From Marinobacter sp. F4206 (GTDB taxonomy: Bacteria; Pseudomonadota; Gammaproteobacteria; Pseudomonadales; Oleiphilaceae): 64,000 nt of DNA. Made by a program: the position numbers and the translations under genes. The notes under the pieces are model-generated. The model made no database searches. It was not told where the DNA came from and saw only the letters and a program-made list of their open reading frames with translations. Positions 16,494-28,725 of the stretch are shown here, piece by piece (the first letter of the stretch is position 1; each line of letters starts with the position of its first letter). The stretch is from contig NZ_JAHXKI010000002.1 of assembly GCF_019392195.1 (NCBI RefSeq), forward strand, positions 1,798,001 to 1,862,000. Reading direction: 5' to 3'.

Positions 16494-17942
16494 ATGAACG
16501 ATATCCAAGCCGGTGGTGGTGCGGGGTACATGACACAGCTGTTTACCGAAAATAACAAGAGCGGACTCACGCGGGATCTGATCGAAGCCCTGTTCCCGAT
16601 GTTCGAGGCAGCGAGCGCCGGTGCCATCGCGGTCGATCGGGACAGCCGTATTACCTGGATCAACAGCAGCTATTCGCATCTGCTGGGGCTGGGCGATCCT
16701 TCCAGGGTGGTTGGCAAGCCGGTGCGCCAGGTCATCCCCCAGACCCGGATGCCGGAAGTGGTGGAGAGCGGCAAGCCGCTGTTGCTCGACATCATGGAAC
16801 ACAACCAGCAGCAGCTGGTGGTAACCCGCCTGCCGTTTTACGACGAGGATGGCCGGATTGTGGGCGCCGTGGCTTTTGTGCTGTACGACGATCTGCAACC
16901 GTTAACGCCCCTGGTCGCGAAATACCGGCGCCTGCACCAGGACCTCGCCGCCGCCCGCAAGGCACTGGCGAAGAAGGCCCGCGGGACACGATACAGTCTC
17001 GGGGACTTTGTCGGGGCCAGCCCGGCAGCGCTGGAAGTAAAGCGCCGTGCCCGCCTGGCGGCCGGTCGCGAAATGCCGGTCCTGTTGCTGGGTGAAACCG
17101 GCACCGGCAAGGAGGTTCTGGCCCAGGCCATCCACACCGTGTCCACCCGGGCTGAGAAACCCTTCGTCGGGGTCAACGTCGCAGCTATCCCGGACAACCT
17201 CCTCGAAGCGGAATTTTTTGGTGTGGCACCGGGCGCCTACACCGGTGCTGACCGCCGGACCCGGGAGGGAAAGTTCCAGCTTGCCAATGGCGGCACCCTG
17301 TTCCTGGATGAGGTCGGTGACATGCCGCTGCCGTTGCAGGCGAAATTGTTGCGGGCCCTGCAGGAGGGCGAAATCGAGCCGCTGGGCTCGAACAAGGTCG
17401 AACAGGTCGATGTACGGGTCATCGCCGCAACCAGCCGTAACCTGGAAGCGATGATCGCCGATGGCACGTTCCGTTCGGATCTGTATTACCGGCTCAACGT
17501 GTTGGAGATTCCCATTCCGCCGTTGAGGGACCGGCTGGCGGATCTGGGCGTGCTGTGTGAGGCCTTGCTGGGCGAGATCTGTGAGGGACTGGAACTGCGC
17601 GGTGAGATCACCGATGCGGGGGTGTCCGCTCTGGGCAGCTACGACTGGCCGGGAAATATCCGGGAGCTGCGGAACGTTCTGGAACGGGCCCTGACCATGG
17701 GTGAAGAAGGCGGCTTGCTGGATGCCGACGCCGTCTTCAAGGTATTGCCCCGCAGTGGCAAGCGTCCGGTATCCTCGTTGACGCCGCAACCGGTACGCCC
17801 TCTGGCCCGAACCCTGGCCGAGGCCGAGGCCCAGGCCATTGAAGAAGCGCTGGTCGCCAGCCGTGGCAACCGGACGCGCGCCGCCAAATTACTGGGTATT
17901 TCCCGGTCCGTACTGTACGAGAAGCTGGCGAAGCTGTCCTGA
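16494..17942 (+). CDS. Sigma-54-dependent activator with PAS sensor
   Basis: A 482-residue enhancer-binding protein. Residues about 28-140 form a PAS domain (MFEAASAGAIAVDRDSRITWINSSY), then a linker and the AAA+ domain: Walker A GETGTGKE at 200-207, the sigma-54-contacting loop GAYTGA at 247-252 (a usual variant of GAFTGA), Walker B TLFLDEVGDM, and the arginine-finger region. A Fis-type helix-turn-helix is at the C-terminus (GNRTRAAKLLGISRSVLYEKL). It lies between the oligomer hydrolase and the TRAP operon, both of which have sigma-54 promoters. I infer it switches on both when 3-hydroxybutyrate or a related acid is sensed by PAS. A short hairpin (16461-16479) precedes its start. Confidence 0.93.
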   Translation: MNDIQAGGGAGYMTQLFTENNKSGLTRDLIEALFPMFEAASAGAIAVDRDSRITWINSSYSHLLGLGDPSRVVGKPVRQVIPQTRMPEVVESGKPLLLDIMEHNQQQLVVTRLPFYDEDGRIVGAVAFVLYDDLQPLTPLVAKYRRLHQDLAAARKALAKKARGTRYSLGDFVGASPAALEVKRRARLAAGREMPVLLLGETGTGKEVLAQAIHTVSTRAEKPFVGVNVAAIPDNLLEAEFFGVAPGAYTGADRRTREGKFQLANGGTLFLDEVGDMPLPLQAKLLRALQEGEIEPLGSNKVEQVDVRVIAATSRNLEAMIADGTFRSDLYYRLNVLEIPIPPLRDRLADLGVLCEALLGEICEGLELRGEITDAGVSALGSYDWPGNIRELRNVLERALTMGEEGGLLDADAVFKVLPRSGKRPVSSLTPQPVRPLARTLAEAEAQAIEEALVASRGNRTRAAKLLGISRSVLYEKLAKLS

Positions 17943-18016
17943 AATCAGGACAGCTGTCCTGGTATCCGTACAAACCCCTACGACTGATGTCTAAAGACGT
18001 CCGGTAGTCCGGACAA
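17932..18016. promoter_or_regulatory. Candidate activator-binding sites upstream of the TRAP operon
   Basis: AGCTGTCCTGA (17932-17942) and TCAGGACAGCT (17945-17955) form a perfect 11-bp inverted repeat, overlapping a second perfect palindrome AGGACAGCTGTCCT (17947-17960). Further on are GTCCGG (17999-18004) and GTCCGGACAA (18007-18016). The first repeat includes the last codons and stop of the activator gene. All are 65-150 bp before the sigma-54 element at 18081. Confidence 0.65.
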
Positions 18017-18080
18017 TTTTTCCTTTCGCTGAGTTTGGCGAAATCCTCTATCTATATGAAAAAACAAACAAAAATGTGGT

Positions 18081-18096
18081 TGGCACGTTGTCTGCA
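18081..18096 (+). promoter_or_regulatory. Sigma-54 promoter of the TRAP operon
   Basis: TGGCACGTTGTCTGCA matches the -24/-12 consensus at all key bases, GG at 18082-18083 and GC at 18094-18095 in correct phase, with one departure (C for T) in the TTGC block. The start would be near 18107, leaving a leader of about 165 nt. No gene is visible in 17943-18273 beyond these signals. Confidence 0.8.
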
Positions 18097-18273
18097 AATG
18101 CCGGCGTGCAAGACGTCAGAACAACGCAGAAAACAAGACTGGCGCTTATTGTTGGACCCCCCAAGTTACCCATGTCGGTCTGTTTTCTGCGATGTCTGAC
18201 TATACTCAGACGAGGCCTGTCAGAAATTGCGTCCGCCAGGCCGGATAAAACAACAATGCTAGGAGACTTGCCA

Positions 18274-19326
18274 ATGAAACTCTTGAAGGCCATCACCGGT
18301 ATCGCCGGTGCGATTGCCCTGACGACGGGTTCCGCTTTCGCAGACGACCTGCGCTGGAAAATGCCCGTCGCCTTCGCAACCAACCTTCCGGGCCTCGGTT
18401 CTCCCGCTGCCTGGGTTGCAGACAACCTTACGACCGCTTCGGATGGCAGCATCCAGGTCCGTGTCTATGAACCCGGCAAGCTGGTTCCGCCGTTCGACAT
18501 CCTGCAGTCTGTCTCAGACGGCAAGGTCTCTGCCGGCTACACCTGGATCGGCTACGACCAGGGCAAGGTGCCCGCGATTCCCCTGTTTGCCGCTGTTCCA
18601 TTCGGCATGAAGCCCCCGGCCTACATCGGTTGGTATTACTACGGTGGCGGTCATGAAATGCTGCAGGAAACTTATGCCAACAAGGGATTTAACGTGCACG
18701 CGCAGCTGTGCGGCATCATTGGGCCTGAAACAGCGGGTTGGTATTCCGAGCCCATCGAAACACTGGAAGACTACAAGGGCCTGAAGATCCGCTTCGCTGG
18801 TCTCGGTGGTAAGGTTCTCGAAAAACTGGGCGCCTCTGTCACCATGATGCCCGGCGGCGAGCTATACCAGGCACTGGAAAAGGGCACCATTGATGCCACC
18901 GAGTTTTCCATGCCCGCCATCGACCAGATCCTCGGCTTCAACCAGGTGGTCAAGTACAACCTGTTCCCGGGCTGGCACCAGCAATTCACAGCCCAGTACA
19001 TGCTGATCAACAAGGATGAGTGGGCACGCGCCACTGAGGCTCAGAAGGCGCTGGTTGAGGCTTCCTGTACTGCGGCTACCACCCGTGGTCTGGCTGAGGG
19101 CGAGTACAAGAACGGCAAGGTTCTGGCCGAGTTCCAGGAAAAGGGCGTTCAGGCTGATCAGATCCCCCGCGACGTTCTGCTCAAGCTTAGGGAAGTCACT
19201 CAGGAAGTGCTTGAGGAAGAAGCGTCCAAGGATGCCGACTTCAAGCGTGTTTACGAGAGTCAGCAGGAGTTCATGGAATCCTACAAGGTGTGGGACACCC
19301 GCGCCTATGTTCCAGCGGACCTCTAA
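18274..19326 (+). CDS. dctP: TRAP substrate-binding protein (DctP-type)
   Basis: Periplasmic receptor of a tripartite TRAP transporter, 350 residues. The signal peptide ends AFA at about residue 23. The fold's landmark helix is seen in LEDYKGLKIRFAGLGGKVLEKLGASVTMMPGGELYQALEKGTIDA, with the arginine that binds a carboxylate (in KIRF). AGGAG lies 8 nt before the ATG at 18274. The genes for the two membrane subunits follow, after a gap with two hairpins. Given that 3-hydroxybutyrate dehydrogenase is in the same operon, the likely substrate is 3-hydroxybutyrate or a close hydroxyacid; this is inference from context. Confidence 0.93.
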   Translation: MKLLKAITGIAGAIALTTGSAFADDLRWKMPVAFATNLPGLGSPAAWVADNLTTASDGSIQVRVYEPGKLVPPFDILQSVSDGKVSAGYTWIGYDQGKVPAIPLFAAVPFGMKPPAYIGWYYYGGGHEMLQETYANKGFNVHAQLCGIIGPETAGWYSEPIETLEDYKGLKIRFAGLGGKVLEKLGASVTMMPGGELYQALEKGTIDATEFSMPAIDQILGFNQVVKYNLFPGWHQQFTAQYMLINKDEWARATEAQKALVEASCTAATTRGLAEGEYKNGKVLAEFQEKGVQADQIPRDVLLKLREVTQEVLEEEASKDADFKRVYESQQEFMESYKVWDTRAYVPADL

Positions 19327-19346
19327 GGTTCGGGGCTGACCAAAAG

Positions 19347-19413
19347 GGGCACCGGAGCTTATGCCGGTGCCCTCTGATTTAGTCTGGATGGCCCTGCGGG
19401 GCCATCCTTGTTT
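19347..19413 (+). terminator. Two hairpins between dctP and dctQ
   Basis: GGGCACCGG (19347-19355) pairs with CCGGTGCCC (19364-19372), a 9-bp stem. GGATGGCC (19386-19393) pairs with GGCCATCC (19400-19407) and is followed by TTGTTT. Such structures after a binding-protein gene usually cut downstream expression partly or protect the upstream mRNA, so that the receptor is made in excess over the membrane subunits. Confidence 0.6.
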
Positions 19414-19445
19414 CACGGCAGGCTTTCTGAACGAGGAACTGTTGT

Positions 19446-20084
19446 ATGACAGTGTCTGATAAGGGCTCTTCGTCCGATGTCCATGCATCGGCGTCGGATG
19501 CCGGTCAATTTATTCATCATCACACCGAGTTTCCGACCACCCGGCTGAGCGAGGTCCTGGACGGTGTGATTTCTGCGATAGGGAAGAGTGCCTCCTGGCT
19601 CTGGATTGTGGTTACCGGCGTGATCATCTACGCGGTAGTGGGGCGCTATGCCTTTGGCCAGGGTTCGGTAACGCTTGAAGAAGTCCAGTGGCATCTGGCC
19701 GGCGCCGGCTGGTTGTTGGGGTTGGGCTATACCCTGGTGACCGATGACCATGTCAGGGTGGACGTCATCCATGAACGCCTTTCGCTCAAAGGCCAGGCGT
19801 GGATTGAACTGTTGGGTTTGGTGTTTCTGCTGTTGCCGTTTCTGGTGCTGGCGGTCTACGAAATGATTCCCTATGCCGTGAGCTCCTGGGAACAGGGTGA
19901 GACCAGCCAGGCGCCGGCGGGCCTGCCTTACCGCTGGATCCTCAAGGGCGTTCTGGCACTGTCTTTTGTGCTCCTGATAATCGCTGCCCTGTCCCGTCTG
20001 ATGAAAGTCACTGCCCTGCTTTTCGGCTTCCCGAAGCCAATCCGGGTCGAGTCCGGTGACAACAAGAAAGAGGATGCGTCCTGA
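19446..20084 (+). CDS. dctQ: TRAP small permease subunit (DctQ-type)
   Basis: A 212-residue inner-membrane protein with four predicted helices: about 49-70, 85-102, 118-138 and 166-186. It has the DctQ pattern of a buried first helix (SASWLWIVVTGVIIYAVVGRYAFG), the VTLEEVQWHLAGAGWLLGLGYTLVTDDHVRVDV block and a final polar tail. Its N-terminal extension of about 45 polar residues with HHH is longer than usual. The stop overlaps the start of dctM by one base (TGATG), so translation is coupled. It pairs with DctM to carry the substrate delivered by the receptor, driven by a sodium gradient in known members. Confidence 0.92.
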   Translation: MTVSDKGSSSDVHASASDAGQFIHHHTEFPTTRLSEVLDGVISAIGKSASWLWIVVTGVIIYAVVGRYAFGQGSVTLEEVQWHLAGAGWLLGLGYTLVTDDHVRVDVIHERLSLKGQAWIELLGLVFLLLPFLVLAVYEMIPYAVSSWEQGETSQAPAGLPYRWILKGVLALSFVLLIIAALSRLMKVTALLFGFPKPIRVESGDNKKEDAS

Positions 20085-21448
20085 TGGAGCTTGAAACCCT
20101 TTTCGTAATTGGCATGTTCCTCACGTTCGGGGCGCTGCTGATGACCGGTTATCCGGTTGCGTGGGTGTTGGGTGGCACCGCGGTCATCTGGACCGTTGTT
20201 GGTGTCATCGCCGTCGAGAATTTTGGTGCCAATCTGTGGTTCGACTACTCCTCCTCCATGGGGCTGGTCCCCGAACGAATCTGGAAGGTGGTCAGTAGCG
20301 AGACCCTTGTTGCCCTGCCCATGTTTATCTTCATGGGGATTATGCTTGATCAGTCCGGTGTTGCCGAACGCCTGATGAACAGTATGGTCAAACTCTTTGG
20401 CGCCGTCCGTGGTGGCTATGCGGTTACCGTGATCGTCATCGGCGTACTGCTGGCCGCGACCACGGGTATCATCGGTGCTTCTGTCGTGCTGCTCGGCATG
20501 TTGTCCCTGCCGGTGATGATGGAGAACAAGTACGACAAGGGCTTTGCGGTGGGTACGGCCTGTGCCACCGGGACCCTGGGGATCCTGATCCCCCCGTCCA
20601 TCATGCTCGTGCTGATGGCAGACCGGCTGGCCGTGCCTGAGGCATCGGTCGGCGACCTGTTCATGGGCGCCTTCTTCCCGGGCCTGATGTTGGGTGCCAT
20701 GTACGTGGCCTACGCCATCATCCGACCCATGCTGCAACCCCACATTGCACCGGTACCGGCGGGCACAGAGAAAGTGAGCTGGGCCATCGTCTGGGAAGTG
20801 GCGAAAGCCGTTGTTCCGACGGCCGCGCTCATCCTGGGCGTGCTCGGTTCCATCTTTGCCGGCATTGCAACCCCAACGGAGGCTTCCGGTGTAGGCGCTT
20901 TGGGTGCTCTGCTGTTGGCCCTGATGTCGGGTCGACTGAATCTGAAAGTCCTCAACTCCTCCATGCAGCAGACCACCCGAACGGCTGCGTTCATCTTTGC
21001 CATCTTCCTGGGTGCGACCGCGTTCTCCGTGGTGCTGCGGGGTCTCGGTGGTGATCAGGTCATCGAAGACGCCCTGCTGGGCCTGCCTTTCGGTCCCTAC
21101 GGAGTAGTGCTGACCATCCTGTTCGGTGTTTTCCTGCTGGGCTTCTTCCTGGACTGGGTAGAGATCACTCTGATCATCCTGCCGCTGGTCGCGCCGGTTG
21201 TGCAAAGTCTCGGGTTTGATCTGGTCTGGTTCACTATTCTGTTCGCCATGTGCCTGCAGACCTCTTTCCTGACGCCGCCGGTTGGGTTTGCCCTGTTTTA
21301 CATCAAGGGTGTGGCGCCGCCGGAGATCGCAGTCACCGACATCTACCGGGGTGTTATTCCGTTCATTCTTATTCAGCTGGCAGCACTGGCTATTGTGTTC
21401 GTGGTACCGGAAATCGCGACCTGGCTGCCCAGCGTGGCTTACGATTAA
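20084..21448 (+). CDS. dctM: TRAP large permease subunit (DctM-type)
   Basis: A 454-residue inner-membrane transport channel of the TRAP family, about 12 helices and two hairpin loops. Characteristic parts are [13 protein letters not shown] near the N-terminus, [49 protein letters not shown] in the middle and [20 protein letters not shown] near residue 265. A further helix pair lies at the C-terminus with [19 protein letters not shown]. The length agrees with the family. It starts on the last base of dctQ and is followed 13 nt later by the dehydrogenase gene. Confidence 0.93.
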   Translation: MELETLFVIGMFLTFGALLMTGYPVAWVLGGTAVIWTVVGVIAVENFGANLWFDYSSSMGLVPERIWKVVSSETLVALPMFIFMGIMLDQSGVAERLMNSMVKLFGAVRGGYAVTVIVIGVLLAATTGIIGASVVLLGMLSLPVMMENKYDKGFAVGTACATGTLGILIPPSIMLVLMADRLAVPEASVGDLFMGAFFPGLMLGAMYVAYAIIRPMLQPHIAPVPAGTEKVSWAIVWEVAKAVVPTAALILGVLGSIFAGIATPTEASGVGALGALLLALMSGRLNLKVLNSSMQQTTRTAAFIFAIFLGATAFSVVLRGLGGDQVIEDALLGLPFGPYGVVLTILFGVFLLGFFLDWVEITLIILPLVAPVVQSLGFDLVWFTILFAMCLQTSFLTPPVGFALFYIKGVAPPEIAVTDIYRGVIPFILIQLAALAIVFVVPEIATWLPSVAYD

Positions 21449-21461
21449 GGAGAAAATAACC

Positions 21462-22241
21462 ATGCGTCTGGAAAACCGGATTGCTCTGATTACCGGTGCC
21501 GGCCGTGGCATCGGCCGGGCCATTGCCGAGGCGTACGGCCGCGAAGGGGCGAAGGTCGCTGTGGCTGACCTGACACTCGAGGCGGCACAGGACACCGTAG
21601 CTGCCATCGAGCAGGCCGGCGGCACGGCCATCGCCCTTGAGATGGATGTGACCGATGAAGATGCAGTTGACGTAAACGTCAACTTTGTGGTTAAACAGTG
21701 GGGTGGCCTGGATATCGCCATCGCGAACGCTGGAATCCAGCATATTGATCCGGTGCACAAGCTGGCTTACTCCGATTGGAGCAAAGTAATGAACGTGCAT
21801 CTTGATGGCGCATTCCTGGTGACCCGCGCGGCACTCAAGCATATGTACGAGAGCGGCGGGGGCACCATGCTCTACATGGGCTCGGTGCATTCTCTGGAGG
21901 CCTCGCCCCTGAAAGCCCCTTACGTGGCGGCCAAACACGGCATGCTGGGGCTGTGCAGGGCGGTGGCGAAGGAAGGTGCGGAATACGGGGTGCGAAGCAA
22001 CATCATCTGCCCCGGATTTGTGCGCACGCCCCTGGTGGACAAGCAGATTCCGGAACAGGCCAAGGAACTGGGCATTTCCGAAGAGGAAGTGATCAGTAAA
22101 GTGATGCTCAAGAACACTGTGGACGGGGAATTCACCACCCTTGAAGACGTGGCAGAGTTGGCTGTTCATCTGGCCGCATTCCCCTCTGCGGCTTTGACTG
22201 GCCAGTCCATCGTGGTCAGTCACGGCTGGCATATGCAGTAA
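21462..22241 (+). CDS. bdhA: 3-hydroxybutyrate dehydrogenase
   Basis: Oxidises D-3-hydroxybutyrate to acetoacetate with NAD in the cytoplasm. A 259-residue short-chain dehydrogenase: NAD-binding TGAGRGIG at about residues 11-18, NAG near 88-90, the catalytic Ser in YMGSVHS, Tyr and Lys in PYVAAKH, and the C-terminus SHGWHMQ that is typical of this enzyme in gammaproteobacteria. AAGGAG lies 10 nt before the ATG at 21462. It follows dctM closely and precedes acetoacetate-CoA ligase by 16 nt, which is the next step of the route. Confidence 0.9.
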   Translation: MRLENRIALITGAGRGIGRAIAEAYGREGAKVAVADLTLEAAQDTVAAIEQAGGTAIALEMDVTDEDAVDVNVNFVVKQWGGLDIAIANAGIQHIDPVHKLAYSDWSKVMNVHLDGAFLVTRAALKHMYESGGGTMLYMGSVHSLEASPLKAPYVAAKHGMLGLCRAVAKEGAEYGVRSNIICPGFVRTPLVDKQIPEQAKELGISEEEVISKVMLKNTVDGEFTTLEDVAELAVHLAAFPSAALTGQSIVVSHGWHMQ

Positions 22242-22257
22242 TATTCAGGAGATATGG

Positions 22258-24249
<1,992 letters not shown>

Positions 24250-24277
24250 TGTCGAATCCTTCAGCCAGAAGTCTGTG

Positions 24278-24297
24278 GGCCCCATCACCGGGGCCCT
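24278..24297 (+). terminator. GC hairpin after the acetoacetate-CoA ligase gene
   Basis: GGGCCCC (24278-24284) pairs with GGGGCCC (24291-24297) across a six-base loop. No T tract follows, so it is a weak candidate for the operon's 3' end. Confidence 0.4.
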
Positions 24298-24321
24298 ACC
24301 GCTTGCGAATCCCGTCAGCGG

Positions 24322-24428
24322 GAATGTACGAAAGTTTCGTAAATTCATGGTTTTTCATCGTCCTGTAACGGGAATTAGCGAACTTTTAGTCCGTTCTTAT
24401 ACTAAGATCGTAACCAGAATTTACGAAA
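24322..24428. promoter_or_regulatory. Large palindromic operator and promoter upstream of icd
   Basis: GAATGTACGAAA (24322-24333), one G, then TTTCGTAAATTC (24335-24346) form a 12-1-12 inverted repeat with a single mismatch. A third copy, GAATTTACGAAA, is at 24417-24428, and a degraded one (GAATTAGCGAA) at 24372-24382. TATACT (24398-24403) could be a -10 box lying between them. The spacing suggests an operator for an unknown regulator of isocitrate dehydrogenase. Apart from these and the hairpin at 24278, 24250-24549 has no gene. Confidence 0.6.
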
Positions 24429-24549
24429 AAATGGTATCTTAGTAGGTCTATCAAAAGTTCCTAATCAGTCATTGCCCGGGTCGGACGTTCACAAGACGCC
24501 TGACCCCGCCATGACCGTCCTGAACCCACCCATTAGCCTGAGGACGAAA

Positions 24550-26793
<2,244 letters not shown>

Positions 26794-26835
26794 GCCTCAG
26801 GGATCAGGGCCGGGTTTGTAACCTGGCCCGCGAAA

Positions 26836-26869
26836 AACCCGGACAGCCCTTTGGCTCTCCGGGTTTTTT
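26836..26869 (+). terminator. Intrinsic terminator after icd
   Basis: AACCCGGA (26836-26843) pairs with TCCGGGTT (26858-26865), with an inner AGCC/GGCT stem, followed by TTTT to 26869. The A run before the stem could make it work for the convergent antiporter gene as well. Confidence 0.85.
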
Positions 26870-26880
26870 ATTGGCGGATG

Positions 26881-28074
26881 TCAGTTCTCTTCTGGTTCTT
26901 CCTCATAGCCCTTGCCCGACTCTCCGGCCCTGCGGAACTGATACATGGTGACTGGCGGCCCGATCAACTCGAATACCACGGTGGAGCCGATAATCAGGGG
27001 CAGGATAAACGTAATCTCCGGCATCCGCTGAGTGGCCACGAGGGCCAGGCCCATAGCCACCCCCGCCTGAGGTAGCAGGCAGGCACCATTGCGGGTCCTC
27101 ACGGTGTGGCTGGACCCTGCCAGCACTCCTCCGGTGTAGCCGCCCAGGATCCTGCCGGCGATCCGGGCCAGAATGTACACGGCTCCGAGAGCACCGAGAG
27201 TCGGCAGGATTTCCCATTCCAGACCAAATCCCGCCAGGAAGAAGAATGTCGCCAGAAACGGCTCCACGATGCCTTCAATAGAGCGAAATGGCCGGATATG
27301 ATGATGAGCCCTGTTTGCGACCGTGATTCCCAGGGTCATACAGGTGAGGAGGTAGGACACTTCGAGAACGCCAGCGATGCCGGCGGCCAGGAAGATAAAA
27401 CCGGCGGACTCGAGCAACATCGGTTCCCCCGGTTTCAGTCGACCAGTCATCCAGGCCATGGGTAGCCCCAGCAACACACCCAGCACCATGGCGCCGAGCA
27501 CCTCGTAGATCCCGTACCCGACGGTTTCGAACAAGTTCACGCCATTGCCGGAAACCAGCTCGGCCACCACCAGCAGGATACTGAACAGAATGGCGCCCCA
27601 GGCGTCGTCGATGGCGACAACCTGCCCGACCAGTCTGGTCAGTGGTCCACGGGAGGCGGTTTCCCGCATCACGTCCAGGGTGGCCGCCGGGTCAGTCGCG
27701 GTCGCGATGGCGGCGAGCAGCAACGAGGCAGGCAGGTTTTGCGTGACGGCCCAGGTCGTGAGGAAGATCACCAGGGCCGTCACGATAGTCACGGCCAGGC
27801 TTACGATGATCGCCTCCCGGCCCCTTCTGAGGTCACGGAACGAGATGCGCTCCCCAAGCAGAAAGCCGACCATGGCCAGGGTGAGCTCGGTCACCAGAGG
27901 AAAACTTTCGCTTACTCTGGTGGGGATCAGGTCAAGCATCTCAGGGCCGGCAACAGCACCCAACAGCAATAACAGGGTCACTCTTGGAACATGCAGGCGC
28001 TGGCCTACGGTGTGAGCGGCCAGAGCCAGCAACATGATCCCGCCAATCAAAAGAAGATCCAGGGCGTGGGACAA
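26881..28074 (-). CDS. Cation/proton antiporter (CPA family)
   Basis: A 397-residue inner-membrane exchanger with about 12 helices. It has the CPA fold signs: a charged loop after the first pair of helices (LIPTRVSESFPLVTELTLAMVGFLLGERI) and a central helix ATATDPAATLDVMRETASRGPLTRLVGQVVAIDDAWGAILF, whose Asp residues probably carry the ions. No RCK/TrkA domain is attached and the tail is short and acidic (YEEEPEEN). It starts 3 nt after the stop of ybaK, so the pair is an operon. It probably exchanges Na+ or K+ for protons; which one is uncertain. Confidence 0.82.
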   Translation of the reverse strand: MSHALDLLLIGGIMLLALAAHTVGQRLHVPRVTLLLLLGAVAGPEMLDLIPTRVSESFPLVTELTLAMVGFLLGERISFRDLRRGREAIIVSLAVTIVTALVIFLTTWAVTQNLPASLLLAAIATATDPAATLDVMRETASRGPLTRLVGQVVAIDDAWGAILFSILLVVAELVSGNGVNLFETVGYGIYEVLGAMVLGVLLGLPMAWMTGRLKPGEPMLLESAGFIFLAAGIAGVLEVSYLLTCMTLGITVANRAHHHIRPFRSIEGIVEPFLATFFFLAGFGLEWEILPTLGALGAVYILARIAGRILGGYTGGVLAGSSHTVRTRNGACLLPQAGVAMGLALVATQRMPEITFILPLIIGSTVVFELIGPPVTMYQFRRAGESGKGYEEEPEEN

Positions 28075-28077
28075 AGC

Positions 28078-28548
28078 TTACTCCTGCTGAAGTACCGCCA
28101 GCTGTCCGCTGGTCAGTTTCAGCAGGTCCTGTGGTGAGAGTTCAATCTCGAGACCGCGTCGCCCGGCACTGACGTAAACGGTATCGAAGCCTTCTGCCGA
28201 GCGGTCCAGGAAGGTTTTTAGACGCCTTTTCTGTCCAAGGGGACTAACGCCGCCAAGCACGTATCCTGTGCTGCGCTGGACCACTTGGGGATTGGCCATG
28301 GTGGCTTTTTTCCCTCCCGCCGCCCGGGCAATGAGTTTCATGCTGAGCATGGCGCTGACCGGCACCACTCCGACGGCCAGTTCCCTGCCATCAATATCCA
28401 CCACCAGCGTTTTGAACACGCGGCGAGGGTCGGCATCGATCTTCTCGGCGGCTTCGGTGCCATAGCTCTCGCTGGCCGGGTCATGGTCGTATTCGTGAAG
28501 GGTATGGCTGATCCTGGCTTTCCTGGCGGCGTTGATCCCCGGGGTCAT
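28078..28548 (-). CDS. ybaK: Cys-tRNA(Pro) deacylase, YbaK/EbsC type
   Basis: A 156-residue trans-editing enzyme that hydrolyses mischarged Cys-tRNA(Pro). The fold's conserved lysine lies in VFKTLVVDIDG, and VPVSAMLSMKLIARAAGGKKATMANP with GYVLGGVSPLGQKRRLKTFLD forms the central catalytic face, including the GxxSPxG motif. Length and order match YbaK. It is immediately followed by the antiporter gene on the same strand, an association without an obvious functional link. Confidence 0.93.
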   Translation of the reverse strand: MTPGINAARKARISHTLHEYDHDPASESYGTEAAEKIDADPRRVFKTLVVDIDGRELAVGVVPVSAMLSMKLIARAAGGKKATMANPQVVQRSTGYVLGGVSPLGQKRRLKTFLDRSAEGFDTVYVSAGRRGLEIELSPQDLLKLTSGQLAVLQQE

Positions 28549-28620
28549 GGCGTCTCCTGCCTCGTCCTCTGACCTGAAAAATGTAACACAGTCCGATTAG
28601 AGAATAGCGTGTTCGACCGC

Positions 28621-28640
28621 GACATAACTCGACTTATGTC
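28621..28640. promoter_or_regulatory. Inverted repeat upstream of the diguanylate cyclase
   Basis: GACATAA (28621-28627) and TTATGTC (28634-28640) form a perfect 7-bp inverted repeat with a six-base spacer, about 85 bp before the cyclase start and within the ybaK/cyclase divergent region. Candidate operator. Confidence 0.4.
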
Positions 28641-28725
28641 AGTAGAATGACTATTTTCTGGGCATGATACATTGCCAAACCGGCTGGTTAACGCTGAGGC
28701 CACCACGCAAATACGCGGTAATGGA

